A stretch of DNA of 64,000 nt from Duncaniella muris (GTDB taxonomy: Bacteria; Bacteroidota; Bacteroidia; Bacteroidales; Muribaculaceae), in assembly GCF_003024805.1 (NCBI RefSeq), contig NZ_PUEC01000004.1, positions 117,788 through 181,787 on the forward strand, in the 5' to 3' direction. Under the pieces are notes generated by a model. The model saw nothing but the letters and a program-made list of their open reading frames with translations, was not told the DNA's origin and ran no database searches. A program made the translations under genes and the position numbers. Below, in pieces: positions 17,326 to 24,904 of the stretch; within the stretch, counting starts at the first letter, position 1; every line of letters starts with the position of its first letter.

Positions 17326-18294
17326 ATGGAAGTAACCCTGATTTTGATTCTGATCGCACTGGTGATCATTATCTGCATTTTCTTCTATTATGTTCCATTC
17401 TTTCTGTGGATTTCAGCTCGTGTCAGCGGTGTACGAATCTCACTGATGCAGCTTTTTCTGATGCGCATACGAAAAGTGCCTGCATCAGTAATCGTCCGGG
17501 CCTTGATCGAAGCTCACAAGGCTGGTCTTAACGATGTGTCACGGGATGATCTTGAAGCCCACTATCTTGCCGGAGGCAATGTAGAGAAGGTAGTCCATGC
17601 CTTGGTGTCGGCCTCAAAAGCAAATATTGATCTTGGCTTCAAAATGGCGACAGCTATAGATCTTGCCGGCCGAGACGTATTTCAGGCCGTACAGATGTCA
17701 GTGAATCCTAAAGTCATTGAAACTCCTCACGTCACAGCAGTTGCTAAAGACGGCATCCAGCTCATTGCCATAGCCCGCGTAACAGTGCGCGCCAATATCC
17801 GGCAGCTTGTAGGCGGAGCAGGAGAAGACACCGTGCTCGCCCGTGTAGGCGAAGGTATTGTCTCTTCTATCGGCTCATCTGAAAGTCACAAGCAAGTACT
17901 TGAAAATCCTGACAATATTTCCAAACTCGTATTGCGTAAGGGGCTTGACTCCGGTACTGCTTTTGAGATTCTCTCTATTGACATAGCAGACATTGACATA
18001 GGCAAAAACATTGGAGCGGCTCTTCAAATTGACCAGGCACAGGCTGATAAAAGCATTGCCCAGGCCAAGGCCGAGGAACGTCGAGCTATGGCTATAGCTC
18101 TCGAACAGGAGATGCGGGCAAAAGCCCAGGAAGCCCGCGCGAAAGTAATTGAAGCTGAAGCCGAGTTGCCACGGGCAATGGCTCAAGCATTTCTTTCAGG
18201 GAATCTTGGCATCATGGACTATTACCGCATGAAGAATATCGAATCAGACACGAACATGCGACAGAACATAGCCAATCCTCCCACTGCTAAGTAA
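17326..18294 (+). CDS. floA: Flotillin-like protein FloA
   Basis: A 322-residue SPFH-family membrane protein. An N-terminal hydrophobic hairpin (about 4-33) anchors it in the inner membrane. The conserved core includes [60 protein letters not shown] and [17 protein letters not shown]. The C-terminal third is an Ala/Glu-rich helical region ([20 protein letters not shown]) typical of flotillin oligomerisation. FloA organises functional membrane microdomains in other bacteria. It is often paired with an NfeD gene, which is not seen here. It follows the PD40 gene after 102 bp and is followed 59 bp later by the PHP phosphatase. Confidence 0.95.
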   Translation: MEVTLILILIALVIIICIFFYYVPFFLWISARVSGVRISLMQLFLMRIRKVPASVIVRALIEAHKAGLNDVSRDDLEAHYLAGGNVEKVVHALVSASKANIDLGFKMATAIDLAGRDVFQAVQMSVNPKVIETPHVTAVAKDGIQLIAIARVTVRANIRQLVGGAGEDTVLARVGEGIVSSIGSSESHKQVLENPDNISKLVLRKGLDSGTAFEILSIDIADIDIGKNIGAALQIDQAQADKSIAQAKAEERRAMAIALEQEMRAKAQEARAKVIEAEAELPRAMAQAFLSGNLGIMDYYRMKNIESDTNMRQNIANPPTAK

Positions 18295-18353
18295 AACATC
18301 CTACGAGCATTACCAATGCTCAGACCTGAAAAGCATACCATATTATAGCCGAT

Positions 18354-19196
18354 ATGACCGTTAAGGAAATCATCTCATCAACGAGATCTTATAACCTGCA
18401 TTCACACACTCAATTCTGCGATGGGCGCGCCGATATGGCGCGCTTCGCAGATGCGGCTGTGAAAGCAGGCTATAAGCACTATGGCTTCACCCCTCACTCT
18501 CCAATTCCTTTTCATTCTCCATGCAATATGGAGCAATCACAGGTTGAGGAATATATCGCTGAATTCAATCGTCTTAAAGACGAATATCGCGGCAGGATTA
18601 ATCTGTATCTTTCCATGGAAATTGATTATCTGGGAGAGGCCTGGGGTGCTTCACATGACTATTTTTCCTCGCTTCCTCTTGACTACAAGCTTAGTTCAAT
18701 CCACTTCATACCGGTTGCTGACGGAGAAACGATGATTGATGTCGATGGGCGCCCGGAGAATTTTCTTGACAAAATGAGCAAATATTTTGACAATGATATC
18801 CGCTATGTGGTTGACAAATTCTATGAGCGCACTCTTGAGATGATAGAAGCCGGAGGCTTTGATATTATCGGGCATTTCGACAAGATCGGCTTCAATGCTT
18901 CACATTTCAAGCCTGGCATAGAATTGGAACGCTGGTATCAGAAACATCTCGACAATGTTATCGACGCAATCGCAGCCAAGGGGATTATAGCAGAAGTGAA
19001 TACCAAAGCATGGGAAGCTCCGGTCGGGGCTGCTCCAAGCCAGATTGCCACATACGCCCCACGATTATTCCCATCACCTGACACAATAAGAAAACTCGTC
19101 TCCGCCGGAATACCAGTTGCAATCAACAGTGATGCTCATTATCCTGAACGAATCAGTGCCGGGCGAGAAGCTGCGTTCCAAATTATCGATTCATGA
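18354..19196 (+). CDS. PHP-domain phosphatase, histidinol-phosphatase (HisK) type
   Basis: A 280-residue cytoplasmic metal-dependent phosphatase. PHP motifs are in order: NLHSHTQFCDGRADMARFAD (first metal-binding His pair and Asp), HYGFTPHSPIPF (second His site), MEIDYLGEAW (Glu-Asp), IIGHFDKIGF (His-Asp) and AINSDAHYPERI (Asp-His near the C-terminus). The layout is that of the HisK histidinol-phosphate phosphatase family, which removes the phosphate before the last steps of histidine synthesis. No other his genes are nearby, so another sugar or amino-alcohol phosphate is possible. Confidence 0.87.
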   Translation: MTVKEIISSTRSYNLHSHTQFCDGRADMARFADAAVKAGYKHYGFTPHSPIPFHSPCNMEQSQVEEYIAEFNRLKDEYRGRINLYLSMEIDYLGEAWGASHDYFSSLPLDYKLSSIHFIPVADGETMIDVDGRPENFLDKMSKYFDNDIRYVVDKFYERTLEMIEAGGFDIIGHFDKIGFNASHFKPGIELERWYQKHLDNVIDAIAAKGIIAEVNTKAWEAPVGAAPSQIATYAPRLFPSPDTIRKLVSAGIPVAINSDAHYPERISAGREAAFQIIDS

Positions 19197-19238
19197 CCAG
19201 TAAAACGACAAAGGACCTTACACACACTCTAATGCGTC

Positions 19239-20071
19239 ATGGGGAAACTAAAACTGTTTTGTGAAATATCGCCTCTTACATATCAAATTTCAGTCAAGAA
19301 GAACATCTTTCTGCGCAAGATAAAGGACGCTCTGAGCAGACAGCGATTTGCAAGAATAAAGAGCTATGAAAAGCTCCCGGTCATGATCTACAAACACGCG
19401 TCCCTCATCCGAATACAGACTTGGAGTTGCAAGAAAATAAAGCGGTCAATCTGGCTCTTTCCGCACCCAAAGTGAACGGAATCCTAATCCGCCCCGGAGA
19501 GACATTTTCTTTCTGGCATCTCATCGGTCCTGACACAGCCCGACACGGGTATAAAGTGGGGCTTACAATTTCAAATAATAAACCGTCAACAGGTGTAGGA
19601 GGCGGACACTGCCAGTTTACAAACCTTATCCACTGGATGGTGCTGCATTCAGATCTCACGATTGTGGAGCATCACCATCATGACGGCTTTGATCTATTCC
19701 CTGACTACAAGCGGCAAATACCGTTTGGTACTGGAACGAGTATAGTCTACAATTATCTTGACTACAGATTCCGGAATGATACAGACAATGTATATCAACT
19801 GCTTGTATATACGGATGGAGAATACCTCCAGGGCGAACTCAGGGCCAGTAAAGAACAGAAATCGACATATCATATCTGCGCTGAGAACGAATTCTTCTCC
19901 AAAGAAGATGGCATTGTTTTCAGGAACGGAACTGTGATTCGAAAAAAGATCGAGAAGAGAAGCGGTGTCTGCATTCATGAGGAAACTATCCGGACGAATC
20001 ATGCGCGGGTCATGTATGACACTTCCGGTCTTGAGATCCGAAAAACCGCACCGTCATCAATCCGGGAATAA
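19239..20071 (+). pseudogene. Frameshifted VanW-family gene
   Basis: The family N-terminus (CEISPLTYQISVKKNIFLRK, ending with KLPVMIYKHASLIR) is read in one frame from the ATG at 19239. The rest (ELQENKAVNLALSAPKVNGI, GETFSFWHLIGPD, GVGGGHCQFTNLIHWMVLHS, HHHHDGFDLFPD) is in the -1 frame from about 19412. The junction near 19410-19420 corresponds to a net loss of one base (modulo 3), and no canonical slippery heptamer is seen. The second frame has no ATG, only a TTG at 19421. VanW proteins are of uncertain function and are named after vancomycin-resistance clusters. Either the gene is disrupted or the sequence has an error. The end overlaps the convergent 5'-nucleotidase gene by 15 bp. Confidence 0.8.
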
Positions 20072-21814
20072 AACAGTGCGGTCTTTCCGTGCGGCAGGTC
20101 CGGCCAATTCTTCAGGGATGAACTTCCAGCCTGATGTAATTTTCGGGGTTATTGACCCGCGCTGTTCAAGAAGTTTTATCAGATAGTAACGCAGATCCTT
20201 GTCTGTAGATTTGAGAATGCGCGATTTCAGATCTTCATGAGGTATGCCGGCCCCCTTCGTCAGCAGATCTCCTCCGCCATTGCCCCGATAGGAATTTACA
20301 GCAACCTTATATACTTTGTCAAAGTCAAACGGACTACCATCAGCCATCGACTTTATAATAATCTTATCACCCTGTGGCTTGGTCACATCTACATCATAAA
20401 TTATGCCGGCAGCTGAATCAAAATTGTAGGCTGGATTCTGCAATTTCGCGTAATCACCCTTTGCCGGAGATGTGCCCTCTTTTGTGAAAAGCAACAAATG
20501 ATCTTCCGGATCGGCCATCTCTGATGTCCAAAGCGAATAGCTCATCTCAAGATAGTTTTTGATCTCCCGACCTGTCATGGCCATTGTATAGAGCATATTC
20601 TCATATTTGTACAATGTAAACATGTCGCTCATATGAAGATCTCCTTTGCAGATAACCGCATCAAAAGACAATGGAGCGGCAAAAGAAATGTCAGCACCAC
20701 TGATTTCAAGCTGAAGATCATGCAGAAGGTCCATAAATGCAGAAGGCCCGAAGTATGCATCTCTCACAGAAAAATCGCCGGTGGCAACACCTATCTTTCT
20801 GTTTACAAAGCTGTCAATTTCCTCTTTGACATTGCTGAATTCAGTCATGAAAACTGAATCAGGAGTCAGATCTGTAAGCGGGACAATCCGACCACTTATT
20901 TTTTTGCCCAATACCTTCCCTCTGCCGTCAAGAGTAAATTTAACCTCTGCTTCGGCCAGATTCACGGCATTATTGGCGGGATTGAGAACCAGAGGTGACT
21001 TTCCATCGCTATCGGCCACCTGTTCCGAATTATAGACCTGATGATCATGGCCCATAAATATAATATCAAAACCCGGCACTTCTTCTGCTACTTTCAAAGA
21101 AGCGTTTTCAATCCAGTCACCGGTCTTTTTCGAAGAATCATGACCGGAGTGGAAAAGTCCGACGATTAGATCAGGAGCCTCTTTTACCTTTATGACAGGA
21201 ATCCATCTGGCAGCGGATTCCACCATATCCTCAAATTTCAGACCGCTCCAGAGATTTTCAGGGAGCCACGCAGGGATGGCCGGAGTAAGAAGTCCGAACA
21301 CTACAATCTTGATCCCATCACGCTCTATGACATGATATGGTTTGAAGTAAGGCTTACCGGTGGCGATGTCTATGACATTCGCTCCGAGCAGTGGTATTTG
21401 GCCAAGATCATTTTTATAACGGTCATATACGGCGTGACCGGCCTCTACGTCATGGTTGCCAATTGTTTCGGCATCATAGCCAAGAGATTTCAGCATCATC
21501 GCCACGGGATGTGGTCTGTCAGTGGCTATGAAATTATAATAGTAGGCCGTCGGCTGTCCTTGCAGGATATCTCCGTTGTCCAGAAGTATGACATGATCAC
21601 TACCGATGGAATCTCGCAGACAGCGGACTCTTGAAGCCACTCTGGCAAGGGAGCCTTCTCCCGGTGTGCGCGTAATGAAATTATACGGAAAAAAGTTGCC
21701 ATGAACATCGGTTGTCGCTACGATCTTATATGTAAGCTCCTCTGCCGAAACCGATGCTGCGGAGAGGAGCTGCGATGCAATTGTCATTGCCAATAATGCC
21801 TTTTTCAAAACCAA
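20057..21814 (-). CDS. Secreted bifunctional 5'-nucleotidase / 2',3'-cyclic nucleotide phosphodiesterase
   Basis: A 585-residue periplasmic enzyme with a signal peptide (residues 1-24, ending VSAEE). Metallophosphatase motifs are IVATTDVHGNFFPYNF, LLDNGDILQGQP, ETIGNHDVEAG and IIFMGHDHQVYN, which bind the two metals. The C-terminal 5'-nucleotidase domain has the conserved NSYRGNGGGDLLTKG. It dephosphorylates nucleotides so that nucleosides can be taken up. It is the last gene of a unit with thymidine kinase and a DUF3108 protein (32-bp gap). The nucleotidase and the kinase fit a common nucleoside-salvage theme. Metal ligands look intact. Confidence 0.9.
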   Translation of the reverse strand: MVLKKALLAMTIASQLLSAASVSAEELTYKIVATTDVHGNFFPYNFITRTPGEGSLARVASRVRCLRDSIGSDHVILLDNGDILQGQPTAYYYNFIATDRPHPVAMMLKSLGYDAETIGNHDVEAGHAVYDRYKNDLGQIPLLGANVIDIATGKPYFKPYHVIERDGIKIVVFGLLTPAIPAWLPENLWSGLKFEDMVESAARWIPVIKVKEAPDLIVGLFHSGHDSSKKTGDWIENASLKVAEEVPGFDIIFMGHDHQVYNSEQVADSDGKSPLVLNPANNAVNLAEAEVKFTLDGRGKVLGKKISGRIVPLTDLTPDSVFMTEFSNVKEEIDSFVNRKIGVATGDFSVRDAYFGPSAFMDLLHDLQLEISGADISFAAPLSFDAVICKGDLHMSDMFTLYKYENMLYTMAMTGREIKNYLEMSYSLWTSEMADPEDHLLLFTKEGTSPAKGDYAKLQNPAYNFDSAAGIIYDVDVTKPQGDKIIIKSMADGSPFDFDKVYKVAVNSYRGNGGGDLLTKGAGIPHEDLKSRILKSTDKDLRYYLIKLLEQRGSITPKITSGWKFIPEELAGPAARKDRTVLFPD

Positions 21815-21846
21815 TATCTTTTATTGCCACAAATAGAGCATATCTG

Positions 21847-22620
21847 TCAGGGATTGGGACCTGTGTAAAGTGCACGGACTTTGCCTACAGGGAGTGACCC
21901 TTCCACCTTGAGCGGTATGCGTTGCCCATCAGTGGAGATCCATCCAGAAATAGGAGCTGAACTTTCTACACCCTTACGTGTAAAAGTGAAGTTTATATAG
22001 TACGTAGGGAATTTGCCACCATTGAGAGAAATGGTCTGGGTTCCCATATAAGTTATTTTCAGTTTTTCTTTCTTAGAGCCTGAAAAAATATTGACAGTGA
22101 CGCTCTGTCCTTTCTTCATGTTAGGAAAATCGAGGGTGCGCAGATAAAAGAACGAGCTCAACATGTCAACTGTCATTCCCTGGGCTTCAAGATGAAGTGT
22201 TGAACTTGTCATCGGCTTCCCTTTCCCCGGCTTTTTATACCTGACTGCTTCTGCTGAAAATGTATTTCCTGTATGCGAGAATTTCAATACGTCTTTTTTA
22301 TATTTTCCATTTTCATGCGCTATGTAAGTATATGACACCGGAAAATATCCGTCTTTTGTCATAGTAGAGTACAATGTGTCTCTCAGCATATAGATGCTGT
22401 TGGCCCACGGAGCGTTCTCGGCAAAAACCGAAGCACGATAGAGATCTCCGTCATTACGAAGTGACATAGTGGCATATCCCGCGACTTTGTTTATAAAGCC
22501 CCATTTGTAAATCACATCATACGTCAGGGTCTCATCAACCAAAGAAACCGGATTGGCCGCTTGTGCCACCGGCACAAGTCCTGCAAAAGCTACCAGCAGT
22601 GAAATCAGTTTCAGTTTCAT
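21847..22620 (-). CDS. DUF3108-family secreted protein
   Basis: A 257-residue exported protein with a signal peptide (MKLKLISLLVAFAGLVPVAQ, then Ala-Ala). The mature part is rich in beta strands, for example ETLTYDVIYKWGFINKVAGY, DTLYSTMTKDGYFPVSYTYI and PISGWISTDGQRIPLKVEGS, the pattern of DUF3108. This family is structurally related to lipocalin-like or outer-membrane-associated carriers and its function is unknown. It lies between thymidine kinase (45-bp gap) and the 5'-nucleotidase, so it is probably expressed with nucleoside salvage, but the link may be accidental. Confidence 0.85.
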   Translation of the reverse strand: MKLKLISLLVAFAGLVPVAQAANPVSLVDETLTYDVIYKWGFINKVAGYATMSLRNDGDLYRASVFAENAPWANSIYMLRDTLYSTMTKDGYFPVSYTYIAHENGKYKKDVLKFSHTGNTFSAEAVRYKKPGKGKPMTSSTLHLEAQGMTVDMLSSFFYLRTLDFPNMKKGQSVTVNIFSGSKKEKLKITYMGTQTISLNGGKFPTYYINFTFTRKGVESSAPISGWISTDGQRIPLKVEGSLPVGKVRALYTGPNP

Positions 22621-22665
22621 GATAAATCAGAGTGTGTTTAGGAGGCTTTTTTGCGGCCCCGAATT

Positions 22666-23304
22666 TCAGTCTTTGGCCAACTCCCTGAACGGAAGTATGG
22701 AGCGATAGGACTGTTCTATCCTCTTGTTGCGCCAACATTTGCGACATACAGCGATATATCTGTCATCACCGCCTATTTCGACCTGTTCTCCTTCTTCAAC
22801 AAAATCTCCATTGCGGTCTATGCGGGCATTTATAATTGTTTTACGGCCACAAGTGCATGTGGATTTTACCTCATCTATCGTATCGGCAATCTCAAACAGT
22901 CTGCGCGACCCTTCGAAAAGGTGGCTCTGAAAATCTGTACGAAGCCCATAACAGATGACATTACTGCCAAAGTCATCCACGACTCTTGAGAGCTGGTCGA
23001 CCTGCGCTGTGGTCAGAAACTGGGCTTCATCAACCAGAAACCAGTCAATAACTGCCATAGACTCCTCAAAAAGACTCTGAGCGAGTTCATAGAGATCTGT
23101 CTCGTGATAGATCCACTTGCATTCACGCTGGATTCCAATGCGCGATTTTATAACGTTTGTAAGATCACGGGTGTCGACAACCGGCTTGAGGCAGACATAT
23201 TTCATCTTTCTCTCCTCAAAATTATAGGCTGTGGTCAGCAACAGAGCAGTCTTGGCAGAGCCCATTGTGCCGTATCGAAAATATAGTTTGCCTTTCCTGT
23301 TCAT
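22666..23304 (-). CDS. tdk: Thymidine kinase with an Ala-substituted P-loop
   Basis: A 212-residue type-II (TK1-like) kinase that phosphorylates thymidine in salvage. The P-loop (residues 12-19) reads GTMGSAKT, so the Gly of the usual GKT is Ala; Ser or Ala at this place occurs in some other bacterial TKs, so activity is still expected. The catalytic Glu is in FLVDEAQFL (~93), and paired cysteines near residues 140-180 (CTCGRK, CRKCW) form the zinc site of the lasso domain. The first gene of a probable three-gene operon with DUF3108 and 5'-nucleotidase, it has a -7 element 33 bp upstream. Confidence 0.92.
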   Translation of the reverse strand: MNRKGKLYFRYGTMGSAKTALLLTTAYNFEERKMKYVCLKPVVDTRDLTNVIKSRIGIQRECKWIYHETDLYELAQSLFEESMAVIDWFLVDEAQFLTTAQVDQLSRVVDDFGSNVICYGLRTDFQSHLFEGSRRLFEIADTIDEVKSTCTCGRKTIINARIDRNGDFVEEGEQVEIGGDDRYIAVCRKCWRNKRIEQSYRSILPFRELAKD

Positions 23305-23336
23305 TCAAAGGGTGTATTTTAGATTGAATTGTCAGG

Positions 23337-23344
23337 CAAAGATA
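23337..23344 (-). promoter_or_regulatory. Probable -7 element of the tdk operon
   Basis: Read on the minus strand, TATCTTTG matches TAnnTTTG perfectly and lies 33 bp before the tdk ATG. No convincing -33 TTTG is seen at 19-21 bp. Confidence 0.5.
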
Positions 23345-23355
23345 AGCAAATTTTC

Positions 23356-23973
23356 TTATTGAGCAGCACTCTGACGGGTAAAGACGTAATCGGTATCGCC
23401 TATTTCAAATTTCATCAACGGCCCTTTGATTTTCACATCATCCAGTTTCCGGATAGCTGAATATCGGTTTACAAGAGCCATTTTAAGGCTTTGCCCGATT
23501 GCCGATGCGACAGACGGCTTGATTGAATCCACGCGAGGCCCGTTCATTTCAGTAATAACTCCATTTACCACTACTGCGTCCGGATCGACACTGACAGTCA
23601 AGGTCGACGGATCAAGGCTTACAGCTACTTCATCGTCATCAATCACAGTCCAGGTGCCGCTAATTGTAGAACGACCGCTTACAGTCAGCCCAAGTGGTTC
23701 GACGAATCCAGGCTGCCCCACAATCTGAGTATTAGCCGAAAGCATCCCGGCAATAGTCAAAGTGCCGCCATGTACACCTTTTGGCATCATATCCGGATTT
23801 GAGGAAATATCAATTGTCTCAATGATCGTAGCCGTCACCGATGCATTATCAGTGAAATTTTCCGGAGTCCCGGCCCAGCTGCCAGGCAGTTCTTTTGCCA
23901 GTCGGGCTGTTTCGTCACATGAAACCATTGAAAAAGCTCCTAAAAGTGTCAATCCGTAAATCAGACCTTTCAT
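23356..23973 (-). CDS. Lipoprotein with beta-rich body (lipocalin-like DUF)
   Basis: A 205-residue lipoprotein. The ATG at 23971-23973 gives a short signal peptide with lipobox FSMVSC (Cys about residue 19); an upstream ATG at 23982 would add only MYN. The mature part repeats strand patterns such as GTLTIAGMLSANTQIVG and GTWTVIDDDEVAVSLDPS and ends with FEIGDTDYVFTR, typical of small Bacteroidales lipocalin-type lipoproteins. It would be anchored to the outer membrane. Function is unknown. It diverges from ssb and ends 51 bp before the tdk ATG. Confidence 0.75.
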   Translation of the reverse strand: MKGLIYGLTLLGAFSMVSCDETARLAKELPGSWAGTPENFTDNASVTATIIETIDISSNPDMMPKGVHGGTLTIAGMLSANTQIVGQPGFVEPLGLTVSGRSTISGTWTVIDDDEVAVSLDPSTLTVSVDPDAVVVNGVITEMNGPRVDSIKPSVASAIGQSLKMALVNRYSAIRKLDDVKIKGPLMKFEIGDTDYVFTRQSAAQ

Positions 23974-24073
23974 ATTATACATCTTTGTGTTTTGAGAAAC
24001 TATTTAGATTATTTATGTCATATACATAAACGCACAGGGGTTAAAATTTGTTTCATATACGCTAAAAAATGAT

Positions 24074-24081
24074 TAATTTTG
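24074..24081 (+). promoter_or_regulatory. Probable -7 element of ssb
   Basis: TAATTTTG matches TAnnTTTG and lies 29 bp before the GTG start of ssb. A TTTG is present 23 bp upstream of it, a slightly long spacer. Confidence 0.5.
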
Positions 24082-24110
24082 CCATTGTCTAACAAAAATC
24101 CGAAGAAAAC

Positions 24111-24443
24111 GTGAGCGTCAATAAAGTCATATTAATAGGCAATGTCGGGACAGATCCTGAAATACGTTATATTGAGACGAGGCCTATCGCTTCGTTCCGA
24201 ATGGCGACAAACGAGCGAGAGCGCACACTGCCTGACGGATCAAAAATCCCGGAACGCACCGAATGGCACAGTATCGTCATGTGGGATGGAGCTGCTGAAT
24301 TCGCAGAGAAGTATATCCGCAAAGGGTCACGTCTTTATGTGGAGGGCAAAATTCGTTATCGAATCTGGGAAGACCGTAACGCCATCAAACGTAATGTGAC
24401 CGAGATATATGTGGACAATTTTGAATTGTTAGGATTCAAATAG
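24111..24443 (+). CDS. ssb: Single-stranded DNA-binding protein, short form without acidic C-terminal tail
   Basis: A 110-residue OB-fold protein starting with a GTG at 24111 (MSVNKVILIGNVGTDPEIRY), the usual SSB start. The conserved ERTEWHSIVMWDGAAEFAEK, RKGSRLYVEGKIRYRIWED and IYVDNFELLG segments are present. It stops right after the OB fold, so the glycine-rich linker and the acidic C-terminal tip (DDDIPF-like) used to recruit repair and replication proteins are missing. It could still coat ssDNA, perhaps as a secondary SSB. It lies alone, diverging from the lipoprotein, and overlaps the next convergent ORF by 15 bp. Confidence 0.92.
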   Translation: MSVNKVILIGNVGTDPEIRYIETRPIASFRMATNERERTLPDGSKIPERTEWHSIVMWDGAAEFAEKYIRKGSRLYVEGKIRYRIWEDRNAIKRNVTEIYVDNFELLGFK

Positions 24444-24737
24444 TCCCTGATCGAACAGAGACGGGTATGACGAAGAGCTGGCAGCGGGCTGCTCTTTGTG
24501 GGGTGCGGATGGATTATTATTAATGACCATTGTGTGTTGCTGCACCCACCCTTGGGTGCTATTGCGCAAATATAATGTCATGACTCCCTTATGCCCCTGA
24601 GCTGTGTTCAATACATGACGATAGACTTCAGTGAGGCTACTGACTCCACTGACGCTAAGTGTAGCCAATGTTCTGCGCCCAATCATGACTGTGAGATAGA
24701 GTCTGTCAGTGGAGTTAATTGGATTAGTTGTTCTCAT
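24429..24737 (-). CDS. Small uncharacterised protein
   Basis: A 102-residue protein of unknown function. Residues 1-70 are strand-rich (RLYLTVMIGRRTLATLSVSG, GVMTLYLRNSTQGW); the last 30 are Ser/Pro-rich and look disordered (EQPAASSSSYPSLFDQGLFE). No signal peptide or membrane segment is seen. A -7 element (24762-24769, TACCTTTG on the minus strand) precedes the ATG by 24 bp, which supports expression. It overlaps the 3' end of ssb convergently by 15 bp. The last residues, LFDQGLFE, look like a short linear motif, but I can name no partner. Confidence 0.6.
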   Translation of the reverse strand: MRTTNPINSTDRLYLTVMIGRRTLATLSVSGVSSLTEVYRHVLNTAQGHKGVMTLYLRNSTQGWVQQHTMVINNNPSAPHKEQPAASSSSYPSLFDQGLFES

Positions 24738-24761
24738 AAGCCTATTGTTTTTTTACAAAGG

Positions 24762-24769
24762 CAAAGGTA
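24762..24769 (-). promoter_or_regulatory. Probable -7 element of the small uncharacterised gene
   Basis: TACCTTTG on the minus strand, 24 bp before the ATG at 24735-24737. This is the main evidence that the small ORF is a real gene. Confidence 0.45.
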
Positions 24770-24904
24770 AATGCACGCATGGGCAACATTGATGCACACA
24801 AAAGTTAATTACATGTAATGCCGATTCTATTTCTTTATGTCATAAGTTGAAATCAATAAACCCTTTTCAGATAGTGGATGTTATAATTTCAACTATTTTT
24901 GACT

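Noticed and set aside
19404..19440. Possible programmed -1 frameshift site in the VanW-like gene
   Set aside because: No X XXY YYZ heptamer in the right phase and no strong downstream structure were found; mutation or sequencing error is more likely.
24894..24901. A perfect TATTTTTG -7-like element upstream of the TolC gene
   Set aside because: It is only 3 bp before the ATG, so a transcript would start inside the gene. It cannot serve the chosen start.
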